A stretch of 64,000 bases of DNA from an uncultured Muribaculaceae bacterium (lineage in GTDB: Bacteria > Bacteroidota > Bacteroidia > Bacteroidales > Muribaculaceae): NCBI GenBank assembly GCA_947174635.1, contig CAMWJS010000001.1:62001-126000 (forward strand). The letters run 5' to 3'. Shown here piece after piece: positions 9,391 through 18,157 of this stretch. Each line of letters starts with the position of its first letter. Within the stretch, counting starts at the first letter, position 1. The notes beneath the pieces are model-generated. The model was not told the DNA's origin. It saw only the letters and a list, made by a program, of their open reading frames with translations, and made no database searches. A program made the translations under genes and the position numbers.

Positions 9391-10146
9391 GTGTTTAATT
9401 TTTTCAGCAAGAAATCGCAGGGGGAAGAGAAGTTGTTTTTCTCTACCGATATACATAGCCATGTAGTGCCGGGCATAGATGACGGTTCGCCTTCGGTGGA
9501 ACGTTCGGCTGAGCTTGTCGGCCGGATGAAAGGATGGGGGCTTGAAAAACTGATAGTCACCCCGCACGTCACCCAGGATACATTCGAGAATACTCCGGAA
9601 ATAATATCGGAGGCTTACGGACAGCTTCAGGATGGTCTGCGACAGGCGGGAATAGAGGTGGATACGGATTATTCGGCAGAGTACCGTATCGACGAGATGT
9701 TTGTGGAGCAGCTTGAGGCCGGATTGGTGCGCCGTCTGCATGGCGATTATCTGCTTGTGGAGAACTCCTATATCCAGGAGCCGTACAATCTCGACCAGAT
9801 ACTTTTCCAGGTGAGCATGAAAGGATTCCGTCCCATTCTTGCCCATCCCGAGCGCTATATATATTATTACGACAAGCGCAACCGCTATGACGAGCTTCAC
9901 GGCAAGGGCATACTTTTTCAGGTCAATCTGCTGAGCCTCGCCGGATATTACGGCAAGGAGCCGAAGAAGATTGCCGAGATGCTTATCGAGAAGGATTATG
10001 TGGATTTTCTGGGTACAGACCTTCATCGCCGCGCCCATGCCGAGGTAATCGACAAATATATCTGTTCGAAAGATTATCGCCGCCACAGGGAAAAGCTCGA
10101 GGGACGCATCATGAATGACGAGCTTCGCGGCCCGTCGCCGAAGTGA
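9391..10146 (+). CDS. CpsB/YwqE-type tyrosine-protein phosphatase (PHP domain)
   Basis: A 251-residue protein of the manganese-dependent PHP phosphoesterase family that dephosphorylates tyrosine kinases controlling capsule and exopolysaccharide synthesis. Metal-binding motifs are DIHSHVVPGIDDG (about 20-32), TPHV (about 57), AHPERY (about 152) and GTDLHRR near residue 210. It starts with GTG at 9391, placed correctly behind a consensus promoter. It is not next to a Wzc-type kinase here, so the partner must be elsewhere; the nearby sugar-nucleotide genes hint at a surface polysaccharide role. Confidence 0.88.
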   Translation: MFNFFSKKSQGEEKLFFSTDIHSHVVPGIDDGSPSVERSAELVGRMKGWGLEKLIVTPHVTQDTFENTPEIISEAYGQLQDGLRQAGIEVDTDYSAEYRIDEMFVEQLEAGLVRRLHGDYLLVENSYIQEPYNLDQILFQVSMKGFRPILAHPERYIYYYDKRNRYDELHGKGILFQVNLLSLAGYYGKEPKKIAEMLIEKDYVDFLGTDLHRRAHAEVIDKYICSKDYRRHREKLEGRIMNDELRGPSPK

Positions 10147-10153
10147 TGGCGGA

Positions 10154-10177
10154 GGCCGGCGGTCCGGAATGCCGGCC
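10154..10177. terminator. Hairpin between convergent genes
   Basis: A perfect 7-bp GC stem (GGCCGGC / GCCGGCC) around a ten-base loop lies between the convergent phosphatase and transporter genes. No T-run follows on either strand, so the termination role is only inferred from position. Confidence 0.35.
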
Positions 10178-10196
10178 GCGTGTCGGCAATGCCGCA

Positions 10197-11081
10197 TCAG
10201 TGGTGTGAGCCTATCACCAGAAGAATAAGGCTTGCCAGAAGCAGGGCGAGGTCGAAGAGTTTTGTCCGTACGTTTTTCTCATGCAGTACAATCACTCCGA
10301 ACAGGAAGGGGATGATGACGCTGCCGCGGCGTATCATCGACACAATCGAAATCATCGAGCCGTCGACCGACAGCGAATGGAAGTAGGCAAGGTCGGCAAC
10401 GGTGAGGAAGAGCGCTATGCACGGTATTGTCCAGCGCCATTGGAATTTGTCGGAATTTCCTTTCTGACGGCGCATCAGTGACAAAAGCAGTATGCTCATT
10501 ATCACGCACTGATATAATGAATACCATGCCTGCACTTCAAGGGGCTTGTAGCTCCGAAGCAGGTATTTGTCGAACAGGGCGCTTGTGGCACCGAGCACCA
10601 TTGCCCCGATTGACATCCAGAGCCAGCGGCTGCTGCGCAGCGAGAACCCTTCTCTGGCTCCGATGCGCGATATGAAATAGAGCGATGCGAAACCGATGAT
10701 TATGCCTGTCCACTGCAGGGCGTTGAGGCGCTCGCCGAACAGGCACAGCGCACCGACAAGCACAAGCACCGGGCGGGTGGCGTTGACGGGTCCCTGTATG
10801 GTCAGCGGCAGATGTTTGATTGCAAAATATCCGAGTATCCACGACGACAGCACAATCACTGCTTTTATGATTATCAGGAAGTGGCCGTGCAGCGTGTCGC
10901 CCAGTCCGTAATGGCCTGACGCAAGGTTGGAGATGATTATTGGAGAGAGATACAGGGCGCCGAACAGGGTGTTGAGCAGCAGCACCATCAGCACGTTGTT
11001 GCCTTTGACGGACAGTTTCTTGAATATGTCGTAGAACCCCAGGCAGGTGGCTGACAGCAGTGCGGGTAATATCCACTCCAT
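10197..11081 (-). CDS. EamA/DMT-family membrane transporter
   Basis: A 294-residue protein with about ten hydrophobic segments in two homologous halves, the drug/metabolite transporter layout. The second half begins near residue 150. Substrate cannot be told from sequence; relatives export amino acids or metabolites. It begins five bases after the acetyltransferase stop on the same strand, so the two are almost certainly co-transcribed. Confidence 0.85.
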   Translation of the reverse strand: MEWILPALLSATCLGFYDIFKKLSVKGNNVLMVLLLNTLFGALYLSPIIISNLASGHYGLGDTLHGHFLIIIKAVIVLSSWILGYFAIKHLPLTIQGPVNATRPVLVLVGALCLFGERLNALQWTGIIIGFASLYFISRIGAREGFSLRSSRWLWMSIGAMVLGATSALFDKYLLRSYKPLEVQAWYSLYQCVIMSILLLSLMRRQKGNSDKFQWRWTIPCIALFLTVADLAYFHSLSVDGSMISIVSMIRRGSVIIPFLFGVIVLHEKNVRTKLFDLALLLASLILLVIGSHH

Positions 11082-11086
11082 CTCGG

Positions 11087-11632
11087 TCAGGATCGGGCTA
11101 CGTTGTAAACTACACGGTGGAGGAGCAGCGATGCCTGCTGCGGGGAGAGGTCGGCCGATGTCGACATAAGCCAGAGATGCACCGGCGGCAGGTATGTGTC
11201 GTAGGGAGGCTGCACGTAGCTGCGGTCGATAATATGGAAGCCGAGCCGCTGATAGAACTTGATGCGGCTGAGAGCCTGGGGCGACAGGTGCTCGGGTTCG
11301 GCTTCAAGAAGCAGTGGGAGCGGCGCGCACTTGCTCTGCATGAGGCGAATGGCGGCGCTTCCTATGCCACGGCCGCGCAGAGTGGGGTCGATGACAAAAT
11401 GCTCGATGTATGTGAATCCGTCGAAATCCCATGTGGTAATCATGCCTACCAGGCGTCTGTTCATGTAGACGCCGGTCAGGTCGAGTTTCCCGTCGCAGCG
11501 TGACAGTATTTTTTCCCAGGGACGCTGTTCGGCCGGGGGGAATGCGTCGAGGTATATTTCTTTGGCCGTTGCTATGTCGTCAGGCGTTTCGAGCGGCGCT
11601 ATTGTGATTCTGTTCTCTTCTATGGCTGTCAT
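11087..11632 (-). CDS. GNAT-family N-acetyltransferase
   Basis: A 181-residue protein from the ATG at 11632 (MTAIEEN). The acetyl-CoA loop is visible in PTLRGRGIGSAAIRLM and the preceding strand in YIEHFVIDP. A longer frame starts at 11665, but its first eleven codons lie in a repeat-like sequence (AGAGGGTATCTCA) and look unlike coding sequence, so I prefer the inner start. The substrate is unknown. It is co-transcribed with the downstream DMT transporter, a pairing that could mean modification and export of a small molecule, but that is inference. Confidence 0.82.
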   Translation of the reverse strand: MTAIEENRITIAPLETPDDIATAKEIYLDAFPPAEQRPWEKILSRCDGKLDLTGVYMNRRLVGMITTWDFDGFTYIEHFVIDPTLRGRGIGSAAIRLMQSKCAPLPLLLEAEPEHLSPQALSRIKFYQRLGFHIIDRSYVQPPYDTYLPPVHLWLMSTSADLSPQQASLLLHRVVYNVARS

Positions 11633-11673
11633 ATACTGTTTTTTATTATTAAGAGGGTATCTCATAACAAAAG

Positions 11674-11736
11674 TTAAACACTGTTTAATATTCTGTCGGA
11701 GTCTTTTCTGCCGCTTTCTATCTCGTCATCAGTCAT
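11674..11736 (-). CDS. Possible 20-residue small ORF
   Basis: The frame reads MTDDEIESGRKDSDRILNSV and stops. It overlaps by eight bases the end of another mini-frame at 11729-11794, and lies upstream of the acetyltransferase. Composition is protein-like, but no ribosome-binding site stands out. It may be a gene remnant split by a frameshift or chance. Confidence 0.25.
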   Translation of the reverse strand: MTDDEIESGRKDSDRILNSV

Positions 11737-11794
11737 GTAGCTCGCTACATTCCTTCTTCCTCAATAAAAATCGGCTAAAAAATCCATCCGCCAT
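11729..11794 (-). CDS. Possible 21-residue small ORF upstream of the previous one
   Basis: The frame begins MADGFFSRFLLRKKECSELH and ends at TGA, overlapping the next mini-frame. Together the two would give about 41 residues if a single-base shift joined them, so a small broken gene is one reading. The flanking DNA contains repeat sequence at 11801-11826. Confidence 0.22.
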   Translation of the reverse strand: MADGFFSRFLLRKKECSELHD

Positions 11795-11800
11795 AATATC

Positions 11801-11826
11801 AAAATAATTTTGAACAGTTACTTATA
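11801..11826. repeat. Partial copy of the 54-bp repeat
   Basis: Matches the AAAATAATTTTGAACAGTTA end of the repeats at 2627-2680 (reverse orientation) and 36972-37025 (same orientation) almost perfectly; the rest of the unit is not present here. Confidence 0.65.
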
Positions 11827-11907
11827 ATCAAGTCTCGGGAGAGCTGTCGGAAATCGGATACAGTCATATCGCGCAGCAGCCTGCTGATGGATTTCCCTGA
11901 CGGAAAA

Positions 11908-13998
11908 TTATGATATCGGTATGGTGAAGAGGAAGCATGCGCCTTTTCCCTGATGTGAGGTGTCGACTCTTACCGAGCCGTCGAGCAGGTCGGCTATCAT
12001 GCGGCATATCGCGAGCCCGAGACCGCTTCCCTGCGAGTTGCGGTCGAGTTTGCGGAAACGGTCGAAAATTTCCTCTTCTTTTCCCTCCGGAATGCCAATG
12101 CCCGTATCCGAGACTGCAAAGGTAACAGAATTATTTGTACGGTCAATGCGGTATGATAGGGAAATTGAGCCTTCGGATGTGAATTTGGCTGCATTAGAGA
12201 GTAGATTTATGAGAACCTGTTCCACGCGGCGGGAGTCGGTGGTGATATATGTGTCGGGTGCATTTTCCTGCAAGAAGCTGATTGTGACGCCCGGCTGCAG
12301 GCGGGAGCGCACGCTGTCGATCGCGAGGAGGCACATATCTCCGACAAGGGCGGGATAGCGTTTGACCGACAGGGATGCGCCATCGAGCGAGCCTACGTCG
12401 AGCAGGTCGTGGACAATGGTGCTGAGCAGTTCGGTGTTCAGTTTGACAATGTCGGCATAGCGCTGCAGATATTTTTTCTTGTCGTTGTCGGCGCAGTCGA
12501 CAATTAGGTGGGTGTATTCGACTATGGCGTTGAGCGGGTTGGTTATCTCGAGGCTCATGTTGTCGATAAATTCCGACTTGTAGCGCTCGGCCCGTTTGGC
12601 GGTGTCACGGGCGTCGATAAGTTTCTGCTGGGTGTCAAGGAGATTGGCGCGTTCCTGTTTCAGTGCGTCGTTTGACTCGGCGAGACCTTTGGTGAGAGTG
12701 CGTGATCTTTTTATGACCTTTAAAAGCAGACCGAGGGTTATGAGCATCACGGCCACCACGGCGATGCCGCATAAAAGGAGTGTCCGCTGATGCTGCACGC
12801 GCGACTCGGCGTGGTCGAGTTCGAGCCGGGTGTTGCGTATCTGCAGTTCGTTGATGTCATATATTGTCTGCAGCTCGGTGTATGTGTCCTGGGCCGACAG
12901 CCGGGTGTATTCCTCGAGTACGTTATTGTATTTTGTGGTGTATTCGAGAAGGGTCTCGTTGTCACCGACGGCTTTTGCGGCAGTTATGATGTTGCGCATG
13001 GCGCGCATCACGTTGAAGTTGTCGGTGTGTGTGGCTATGATGTTTTCAAGCAGAGGTATGGCGAGAGCGTATTCCCCGGTAGCCATATTGTAGTATGCAT
13101 CGGTCACATTGAGGCGCAAGTCGGCGGCGACTTCGGCATTTCGGGCGGCTATTGCGTTGATGCTGTCGTAGCATTGCTGTATTTCCTTCTTGGAAAGGCC
13201 CGGATAGTTCTGCAGCATGTTGCGGTAGGTGGAATAGCGAATTGTGTCGTAGTTGCGGTATCTGCGGCCTTTTCGGCGATAGAAGTCGGACATGCGTTTC
13301 ATGATTGACAGGAGTTCCTTGTCGGCGGCGATGGCTTTGTCGGTCTGGCAGAGGTTGGTGTAGACAGCGGCTGCCTGGTTGAATATGATGTTGCGTACGG
13401 CGAAATCGTTGGCAGGCAGATATTTCACCATGTCGAGCGATTTGTCGATATGCTTTGTGAGCATTGCCCGGTGGGTGCCGTTGCCAAGAAGTATGCATAG
13501 AGATCCAAGACGTTCGACGCGTTCGTAGGCCGAGGCCCGGTCGGGCATCAGGCGGTATTGCCGGATAATGTCTCTGATTTTTTCAAGGCGTTCTGCTTCT
13601 GATGCGTAGCGGGCAATGTAGCCGGCTCTGCGCAGCGATATGAAAGTCTTTGTTGCGCTGTGGTCGTCGCCGTCGGGGTAGGCCGCGCATTTCTCTTCGA
13701 GCAGCTGTAGCACCGAGTCGTTGCGAATGTAAAGATTGGCAAGGTGCCGCAACATGTCGAGTCCGAGGGAATCGTTGTGGGATTGCTCGGCGATTTCGAG
13801 CATGTCCCATGCAATCTCCGTGCGGTTTTTCCTGTCGGAGAGGTCGAAAAGGTCATACAGGATTTTTATGCTGTCGGAGGTGGAGCCGGCCGAAGAGAGC
13901 CGGGCCCGGAGTCGGTCGGTGTGCGTAGCCCGTAGTGGCAAAGCCATAGTCAGAACTATTGAGAGCGCAGTCAGAGTCCCGACGATAAATTTTCTCAT
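11908..13998 (-). CDS. Sensor histidine-kinase-like protein lacking the phospho-acceptor His
   Basis: A 696-residue protein: signal peptide (about 1-24), a helical, TPR-like periplasmic region (about 30-400), one membrane helix (about 403-427), a coiled-coil linker, a HisKA-like dimerisation segment and an HATPase domain. ATP motifs are intact: LLSNAAKF (N box), DTGIGIP and GSGLGLA. The H box reads FIDNMSLEITNPLNAI, with Leu483 (codon CTC at 12550-12552) where the phosphorylated His is expected. No response regulator is adjacent. It may act as a pseudokinase or sensor scaffold, or pair with a partner kinase. Confidence 0.85.
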   Translation of the reverse strand: MRKFIVGTLTALSIVLTMALPLRATHTDRLRARLSSAGSTSDSIKILYDLFDLSDRKNRTEIAWDMLEIAEQSHNDSLGLDMLRHLANLYIRNDSVLQLLEEKCAAYPDGDDHSATKTFISLRRAGYIARYASEAERLEKIRDIIRQYRLMPDRASAYERVERLGSLCILLGNGTHRAMLTKHIDKSLDMVKYLPANDFAVRNIIFNQAAAVYTNLCQTDKAIAADKELLSIMKRMSDFYRRKGRRYRNYDTIRYSTYRNMLQNYPGLSKKEIQQCYDSINAIAARNAEVAADLRLNVTDAYYNMATGEYALAIPLLENIIATHTDNFNVMRAMRNIITAAKAVGDNETLLEYTTKYNNVLEEYTRLSAQDTYTELQTIYDINELQIRNTRLELDHAESRVQHQRTLLLCGIAVVAVMLITLGLLLKVIKRSRTLTKGLAESNDALKQERANLLDTQQKLIDARDTAKRAERYKSEFIDNMSLEITNPLNAIVEYTHLIVDCADNDKKKYLQRYADIVKLNTELLSTIVHDLLDVGSLDGASLSVKRYPALVGDMCLLAIDSVRSRLQPGVTISFLQENAPDTYITTDSRRVEQVLINLLSNAAKFTSEGSISLSYRIDRTNNSVTFAVSDTGIGIPEGKEEEIFDRFRKLDRNSQGSGLGLAICRMIADLLDGSVRVDTSHQGKGACFLFTIPIS

Positions 13999-14058
13999 TG
14001 CAGAATATATTATAGATTAAACGGGGTGGTGATTTTGTGCAACAAAAGAAGACGATGG

Positions 14059-14090
14059 CAAATATACGCAAACTGATGGAATTACACAAA
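14059..14090 (-). promoter_or_regulatory. Promoter of the histidine-kinase-like gene
   Basis: Read on the minus strand: TTTG (14087-14090), a 20-base spacer and TATATTTG (14059-14066). The expected start point lies about 50-55 bases upstream of the start codon at 13998. Confidence 0.75.
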
Positions 14091-14103
14091 TTGCGAAAAG
14101 AAA

Positions 14104-14138
14104 GACGGAACCGCAGTGTGATGTATGGCGGTTCCGTC
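14104..14138 (-). terminator. Terminator after the membrane-protein gene
   Basis: A perfect 11-bp stem (14104-14114 with 14128-14138) is followed on the minus strand by TTTCTTTTC. It lies 28 bases past the membrane-protein stop and just upstream of the kinase promoter, so it separates the two units. On the plus strand the same hairpin is followed by GTTTTTG. Confidence 0.75.
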
Positions 14139-14165
14139 AGTGTTTTTGAGTATGGGCTGTCAGCT

Positions 14166-15365
14166 TTATGCGGGGTTGGCGCCGTTGTTGATGCGTTCGT
14201 TGAGAATGCGGGTGGCAAGCTGTATGTAGCCGTCGTAGTAGCTGTCGGCGTTGGCGATGATGCCTTGCAGTTCGGCAATCGAGAGAGATGACACTTCGTT
14301 GATGAATGTGGCGTTCTCGCGGGCGAGCAGTTCCATAGAAGCAGCATCGAGCACTTCAGGCGAGAAGCCCTGCACGTTGTCGTGGACTACGCTGAGAAGC
14401 TGCTCGTCGGAGTAATCTTTGATTACTTCCCAGCCCTGGCGCTTTGTGAGAGTCTTGCGGGCTTCATCGACGAATGCCGGATTGGCGTAGAGCGAGGGGT
14501 TGTTGATTACGTTTGTAAGCTCCTGGTTTGTCATGCCCATGAGGAGTTTGCGCTGCTCGTCGGTAATGACGGACTTGGGCCGGAGAGGCTGTGCGGGCTG
14601 TTGGGGGGCAACAGGTTGCACAGCATCGTAGGTTTGGGCGGGAGCTGCGGGCTGCTCTACATAGGTAGGTTGCACAATATGGTAGTCATTATCGTCATCG
14701 TAGCTGTTTTCAATCTCTGTAGCATCACTTGCTGAGCCCCACCAGCCGGAGATGCAGGTCAATGCGAGCAGAACGAGTAAAATTACGAGGATTATAATCA
14801 CTGTCTCTATTCCGGATGTAGAGTAACCGTAGTATCCGTAGGTCTTTTTTGTCAGAATTTTAAAGAGCAACAACGAAATCAAGGGGAAGACAGACAGTGC
14901 AAAATAACCTATTGACGAGCGGCGAAGTGAGTCAAGGGATTTTCCGGCCATAAGGGATCCGATGGCAAGCGGAAGGTTTGTGACGACAGTCAGCAGCAAA
15001 ATCAGAACAAGGGCTTCTGTTTCGCCGCTGGAAAATCTCATGAATTTATAGAAAAGGCTGTTGTCGAAAACGAAAACAAGCTGTAGTATGCCACCGAGCA
15101 GAATGCCGGGGATACAGAGCGCCAATCCGCTGTTTGAAATATTGAGCTGTTTGGCTCCGGAAAGGGAGCCGGTCAGGCATCCGGCCCAGATAAGGCACCC
15201 AATGAATTGTAATACAACCAATACTTTGCCGATGTCTTCGCTCGGGTTCTTTATAATCTTAAGTACTCCTAACAGAAGGATAATTGCCATGGGGAGCATA
15301 GCAAGGGTCGCACCGAGGGCTGCACCGCGGAGTTTGACGCTGATTTTAGCTGAGGGTTGGTCCAT
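14166..15365 (-). CDS. Multi-spanning membrane protein with three C-terminal helical repeats, unknown
   Basis: A 399-residue protein I do not recognise. Residues 1-215 hold about six hydrophobic helices; residues 216-265 form an acidic then Pro/Gln/Ala-rich linker. Residues about 278-399 contain three roughly 40-residue repeats, beginning MTNQELTNVINNP, YSDEQLLSVVHDN and LSIAELQGIIANA, each with a second helix rich in Ala and Leu. The repeats look like a cytoplasmic protein-binding or regulatory tail. The gene starts 27 bases after the CstA stop on the same strand, so the two may be co-transcribed. Confidence 0.7.
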   Translation of the reverse strand: MDQPSAKISVKLRGAALGATLAMLPMAIILLLGVLKIIKNPSEDIGKVLVVLQFIGCLIWAGCLTGSLSGAKQLNISNSGLALCIPGILLGGILQLVFVFDNSLFYKFMRFSSGETEALVLILLLTVVTNLPLAIGSLMAGKSLDSLRRSSIGYFALSVFPLISLLLFKILTKKTYGYYGYSTSGIETVIIILVILLVLLALTCISGWWGSASDATEIENSYDDDNDYHIVQPTYVEQPAAPAQTYDAVQPVAPQQPAQPLRPKSVITDEQRKLLMGMTNQELTNVINNPSLYANPAFVDEARKTLTKRQGWEVIKDYSDEQLLSVVHDNVQGFSPEVLDAASMELLARENATFINEVSSLSIAELQGIIANADSYYDGYIQLATRILNERINNGANPA

Positions 15366-15392
15366 GTGTTTTGTTGTTTTGAATGGTTTATA

Positions 15393-16853
15393 TTATTGTT
15401 GTTGATTTAATGCTTGTACGGGCCGGCGGCGGAGCCATCGGGTGAAAAGGGCGAGGAATGCCGTTGCCACCAGAGCCGCGAGGATTATGGCGGTGTCGAG
15501 CGGCAGTCCTATGCCGGGTTTCGGTTGTCCCAACGGGGCAAACAGTATGTAGCTTGTGCAAACCATTGTCATTAACAGAGCCGGGACGAGAGTGATGTAG
15601 AAAAATTTGCGGCGTCGGGCGAGATAGACTGTTACCGCCCAGAGCGTGAAGACCGAGAGTGTCTGGTTGCTCCATGCGAAGTAGCGCCAAAGCACGGTGA
15701 AATCAATCTGCATGAGCAGGAATGACACCGCGATGACGGGGAGAGTGACGAGCAGACGCCGAGATATGGTCGATTGCTTTATGGAGAAAGTATCGGCGAT
15801 GATGAGACGGGCAGAGCGCATGGCGGTGTCGCCTGTGGTGATTGGGGCTGCGATTACGCCGAGGATTGCGAACAGTCCGCCTACGACTCCGAGCCAGTTG
15901 TTGCAAATGGCATTGACAAGGGCGCCGGTGCCGCCTTCGTGTGTGGCGACATATTGGGCGATTTCCCGGTATGAGCCGCAGAACGCAATCGCGGCGGCCG
16001 CCCAGATGAGCGCCACGATGCCTTCGGCCACCATGGCACCATAGAATACGGGGCGTGCCATTTTCTCGTTTTTGAGGCAACGTGCCATCATAGGTGACTG
16101 GGTGGCGTGAAATCCGGATATGGCACCGCAGGCTATCGATACGAACATCATGGGGAAAAGAGGCGCGGCTGACGGGTCGGCGTTGCGGTTGGCAAAGCCT
16201 TCGCTGATGCCTGTAGGTATTTCTATGCCGCTGAACAGCAGGTAGCCGAGGATGCCGGCGGCCATGACGAGAAGCGCAAGGCCGAAGACGGGGTAGAGGC
16301 GTCCGATGAGTTTGTCAATCGGGAGTAGAGTGGCAAGGATGTAGTAGGCGAAAATGACAATCGTCCAGAATGCCGGCGACAGGTGTTCGGGAGTAAGGGA
16401 TGCGAGCAGGCCCGCCGGCGTGGTGACAAACACCGCCACTACCATTATGAGGAGGAATACGGTGAAAACGCCCATTACGGAACGGACGGAGCGTCCGAGC
16501 TCCATCCCGACAATCTGCGGAAGAGACTTGCCGTCGTTGCGCAGGGAGATGGCGGCGGATATGAAGTCGTGGACAGCGCCTCCGAATATGGTGCCGATGG
16601 AAATCCAGAGGAATGCGGCGGGGCCGTACATTACGCCCATTATGGCTCCGAAGATAGGGCCTATGCCGGCAATGTTGAGGAACTGGATGAGGAATACTTT
16701 CCATGTGGGGAGCGGTACGTAGTCTACCCCGTCGGGGTGTGCGGCCGACGGAGTAAGTCTGGCAGGGTCAATTCCGAACACCCGCTCGACAAAAAAGCCA
16801 TACAGGAAATATCCGCCGATCAGTATTGAAAGAGATAACAGGAAAAGGGCCAT
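15393..16853 (-). CDS. CstA-family carbon starvation transporter
   Basis: A 486-residue membrane protein with many helices and the CstA motifs GPIFGAIMGVMYGP (near 70) and GFHATQSPMMARCL (near 255). Family members import pyruvate or small peptides when nutrients are short. A longer frame would start with TTG at 16898 but that codon overlaps the predicted -7 element, so I chose the ATG at 16853. It is divergent from the NeuC-like gene and followed closely by the unknown membrane protein. The protein is shorter than E. coli CstA (about 700), as usual for compact homologues. Confidence 0.88.
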   Translation of the reverse strand: MALFLLSLSILIGGYFLYGFFVERVFGIDPARLTPSAAHPDGVDYVPLPTWKVFLIQFLNIAGIGPIFGAIMGVMYGPAAFLWISIGTIFGGAVHDFISAAISLRNDGKSLPQIVGMELGRSVRSVMGVFTVFLLIMVVAVFVTTPAGLLASLTPEHLSPAFWTIVIFAYYILATLLPIDKLIGRLYPVFGLALLVMAAGILGYLLFSGIEIPTGISEGFANRNADPSAAPLFPMMFVSIACGAISGFHATQSPMMARCLKNEKMARPVFYGAMVAEGIVALIWAAAAIAFCGSYREIAQYVATHEGGTGALVNAICNNWLGVVGGLFAILGVIAAPITTGDTAMRSARLIIADTFSIKQSTISRRLLVTLPVIAVSFLLMQIDFTVLWRYFAWSNQTLSVFTLWAVTVYLARRRKFFYITLVPALLMTMVCTSYILFAPLGQPKPGIGLPLDTAIILAALVATAFLALFTRWLRRRPVQALNQQQ

Positions 16854-16895
16854 TAGATAAAGTTGTAAAGATGTGATTTTGACTGATGTCGCTGC

Positions 16896-16944
16896 CAAAA
16901 TTACTAAAATAATGGGAAATTACGTAAAAAAACAATTAAATTTG
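16896..16944. promoter_or_regulatory. Divergent promoter region of cstA-like and neuC-like genes
   Basis: On the minus strand TAATTTTG (16896-16903) and on the plus strand TAAATTTG (16937-16944) fit the -7 pattern TAnnTTTG. No convincing -33 TTTG is seen at the right distance for either, so both calls are weak. Confidence 0.35.
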
Positions 16945-16984
16945 TGAAGCGAAACTGCTGAATGATTGCGAAAATAGTAAATTT

Positions 16985-18157
16985 ATGGATATAGAGAAGA
17001 AACCGAGGCATATAGCGATAGTGAGTTCCACGCGTGCCGACTGGGGGCTGCTGTCGCCTGTGGCCTGCGAACTGCGGCGCCGCGACGGGGTAAAGCTAAG
17101 CATCATTGCCACCAACATGCATCTTGACGCGTCGAGAGGGATGACGGTAAACGAGATACGCGACGACGGATTCGAGCCGGCGGCGTTGATACCGATGACG
17201 TATGCGTCGGACAGCGAGGCTGACGCGGCAGTGGCTATGGGCTGCCATCTCGCCGATATGGCACGTACGCTCAGTCAGATAAAACCGGATATACTGCTGC
17301 TGCTCGGCGACAGGTTCGAGATGCTTGCCGTGGCATCGGCGGCGACAATGCTCCATATACCGATAGCCCATATCTCGGGGGGCGAAATCACGCAGGGCGC
17401 AATCGACGACAACATACGCCATGCAATCAGCAAACTGTCGTCGCTCCACTTCGCCACTACCGAGCGCCACCGCGAACGACTGCTTGCGATGGGCGAACAG
17501 CCCGACAAAGTGCTCAATACCGGCGCTCTCGGAGTGTGGAACATGAACCATGCGCCGGTGATGGAGAGGGAAGAGCTGGCCCGGTCGATCGGCTTCATGC
17601 CCGATGAAAGGACTCTGCTTGTCACCTATCATCCGGCCACGAATGACAAGGTGTCGCCGGCGGTGAGATTCGGGGCGTTGCTTGAGGCGCTTGACCGTCA
17701 TCCCGACTGCAAGGTGATACTGACTTATCCGAACAACGACCCCAACAGCGCCGAGATAATAGACATGATAACGGCCTATCGGAGCCGTCGAGGCGAGGAT
17801 GTGCTTGCCGTTCCGTCGCTCGGTGCGCTTCGCTACCGCTCGGCATTGCATTATGTGGGTGCGGTGGTCGGCAACTCGTCGAGCGGCGTGGTGGAGGTGC
17901 CGTCGGCCGGAGTTCCGGTTGTGAATATCGGTATCCGTCAGCAGGGGCGCACAGCGTCGGAGGCAGTGATACACTGCGGAGACTCGGCCGATGAAATCGA
18001 TGCCGCAATCACGGAGGCACTCACTCCCGAAGCTGCAGCCAGGGCGCGTGTCACCCCCAATCCCTATCAGCATGACGATACGGCAGGGATGATTGCCGAC
18101 TGCCTGACCAATTGTGACATATCAGAGCTTTTGCCAAAAAAATTCCATGACATATGA
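16985..18157 (+). CDS. UDP-N-acetylglucosamine 2-epimerase (hydrolysing), NeuC/LegG-like
   Basis: A 390-residue epimerase-2 family protein. Hydrolysing members release ManNAc-type sugars for nonulosonic acid (sialic or legionaminic acid) synthesis. Visible family segments are SSTRADWGLLSPVA near the N-terminus, LLLLGDRFEM, ISGGEITQGAIDDNIRHAIS, TYHPATN and GNSSSGVVEVPSAGVPVVNIG. The stop overlaps the next start as ATGA. With the cytidylyltransferase and CBS-nucleotidyltransferase genes that follow it resembles the legionaminate set, which uses GDP-linked rather than UDP-linked substrate. I cannot tell which nucleotide is used. Confidence 0.88.
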   Translation: MDIEKKPRHIAIVSSTRADWGLLSPVACELRRRDGVKLSIIATNMHLDASRGMTVNEIRDDGFEPAALIPMTYASDSEADAAVAMGCHLADMARTLSQIKPDILLLLGDRFEMLAVASAATMLHIPIAHISGGEITQGAIDDNIRHAISKLSSLHFATTERHRERLLAMGEQPDKVLNTGALGVWNMNHAPVMEREELARSIGFMPDERTLLVTYHPATNDKVSPAVRFGALLEALDRHPDCKVILTYPNNDPNSAEIIDMITAYRSRRGEDVLAVPSLGALRYRSALHYVGAVVGNSSSGVVEVPSAGVPVVNIGIRQQGRTASEAVIHCGDSADEIDAAITEALTPEAAARARVTPNPYQHDDTAGMIADCLTNCDISELLPKKFHDI

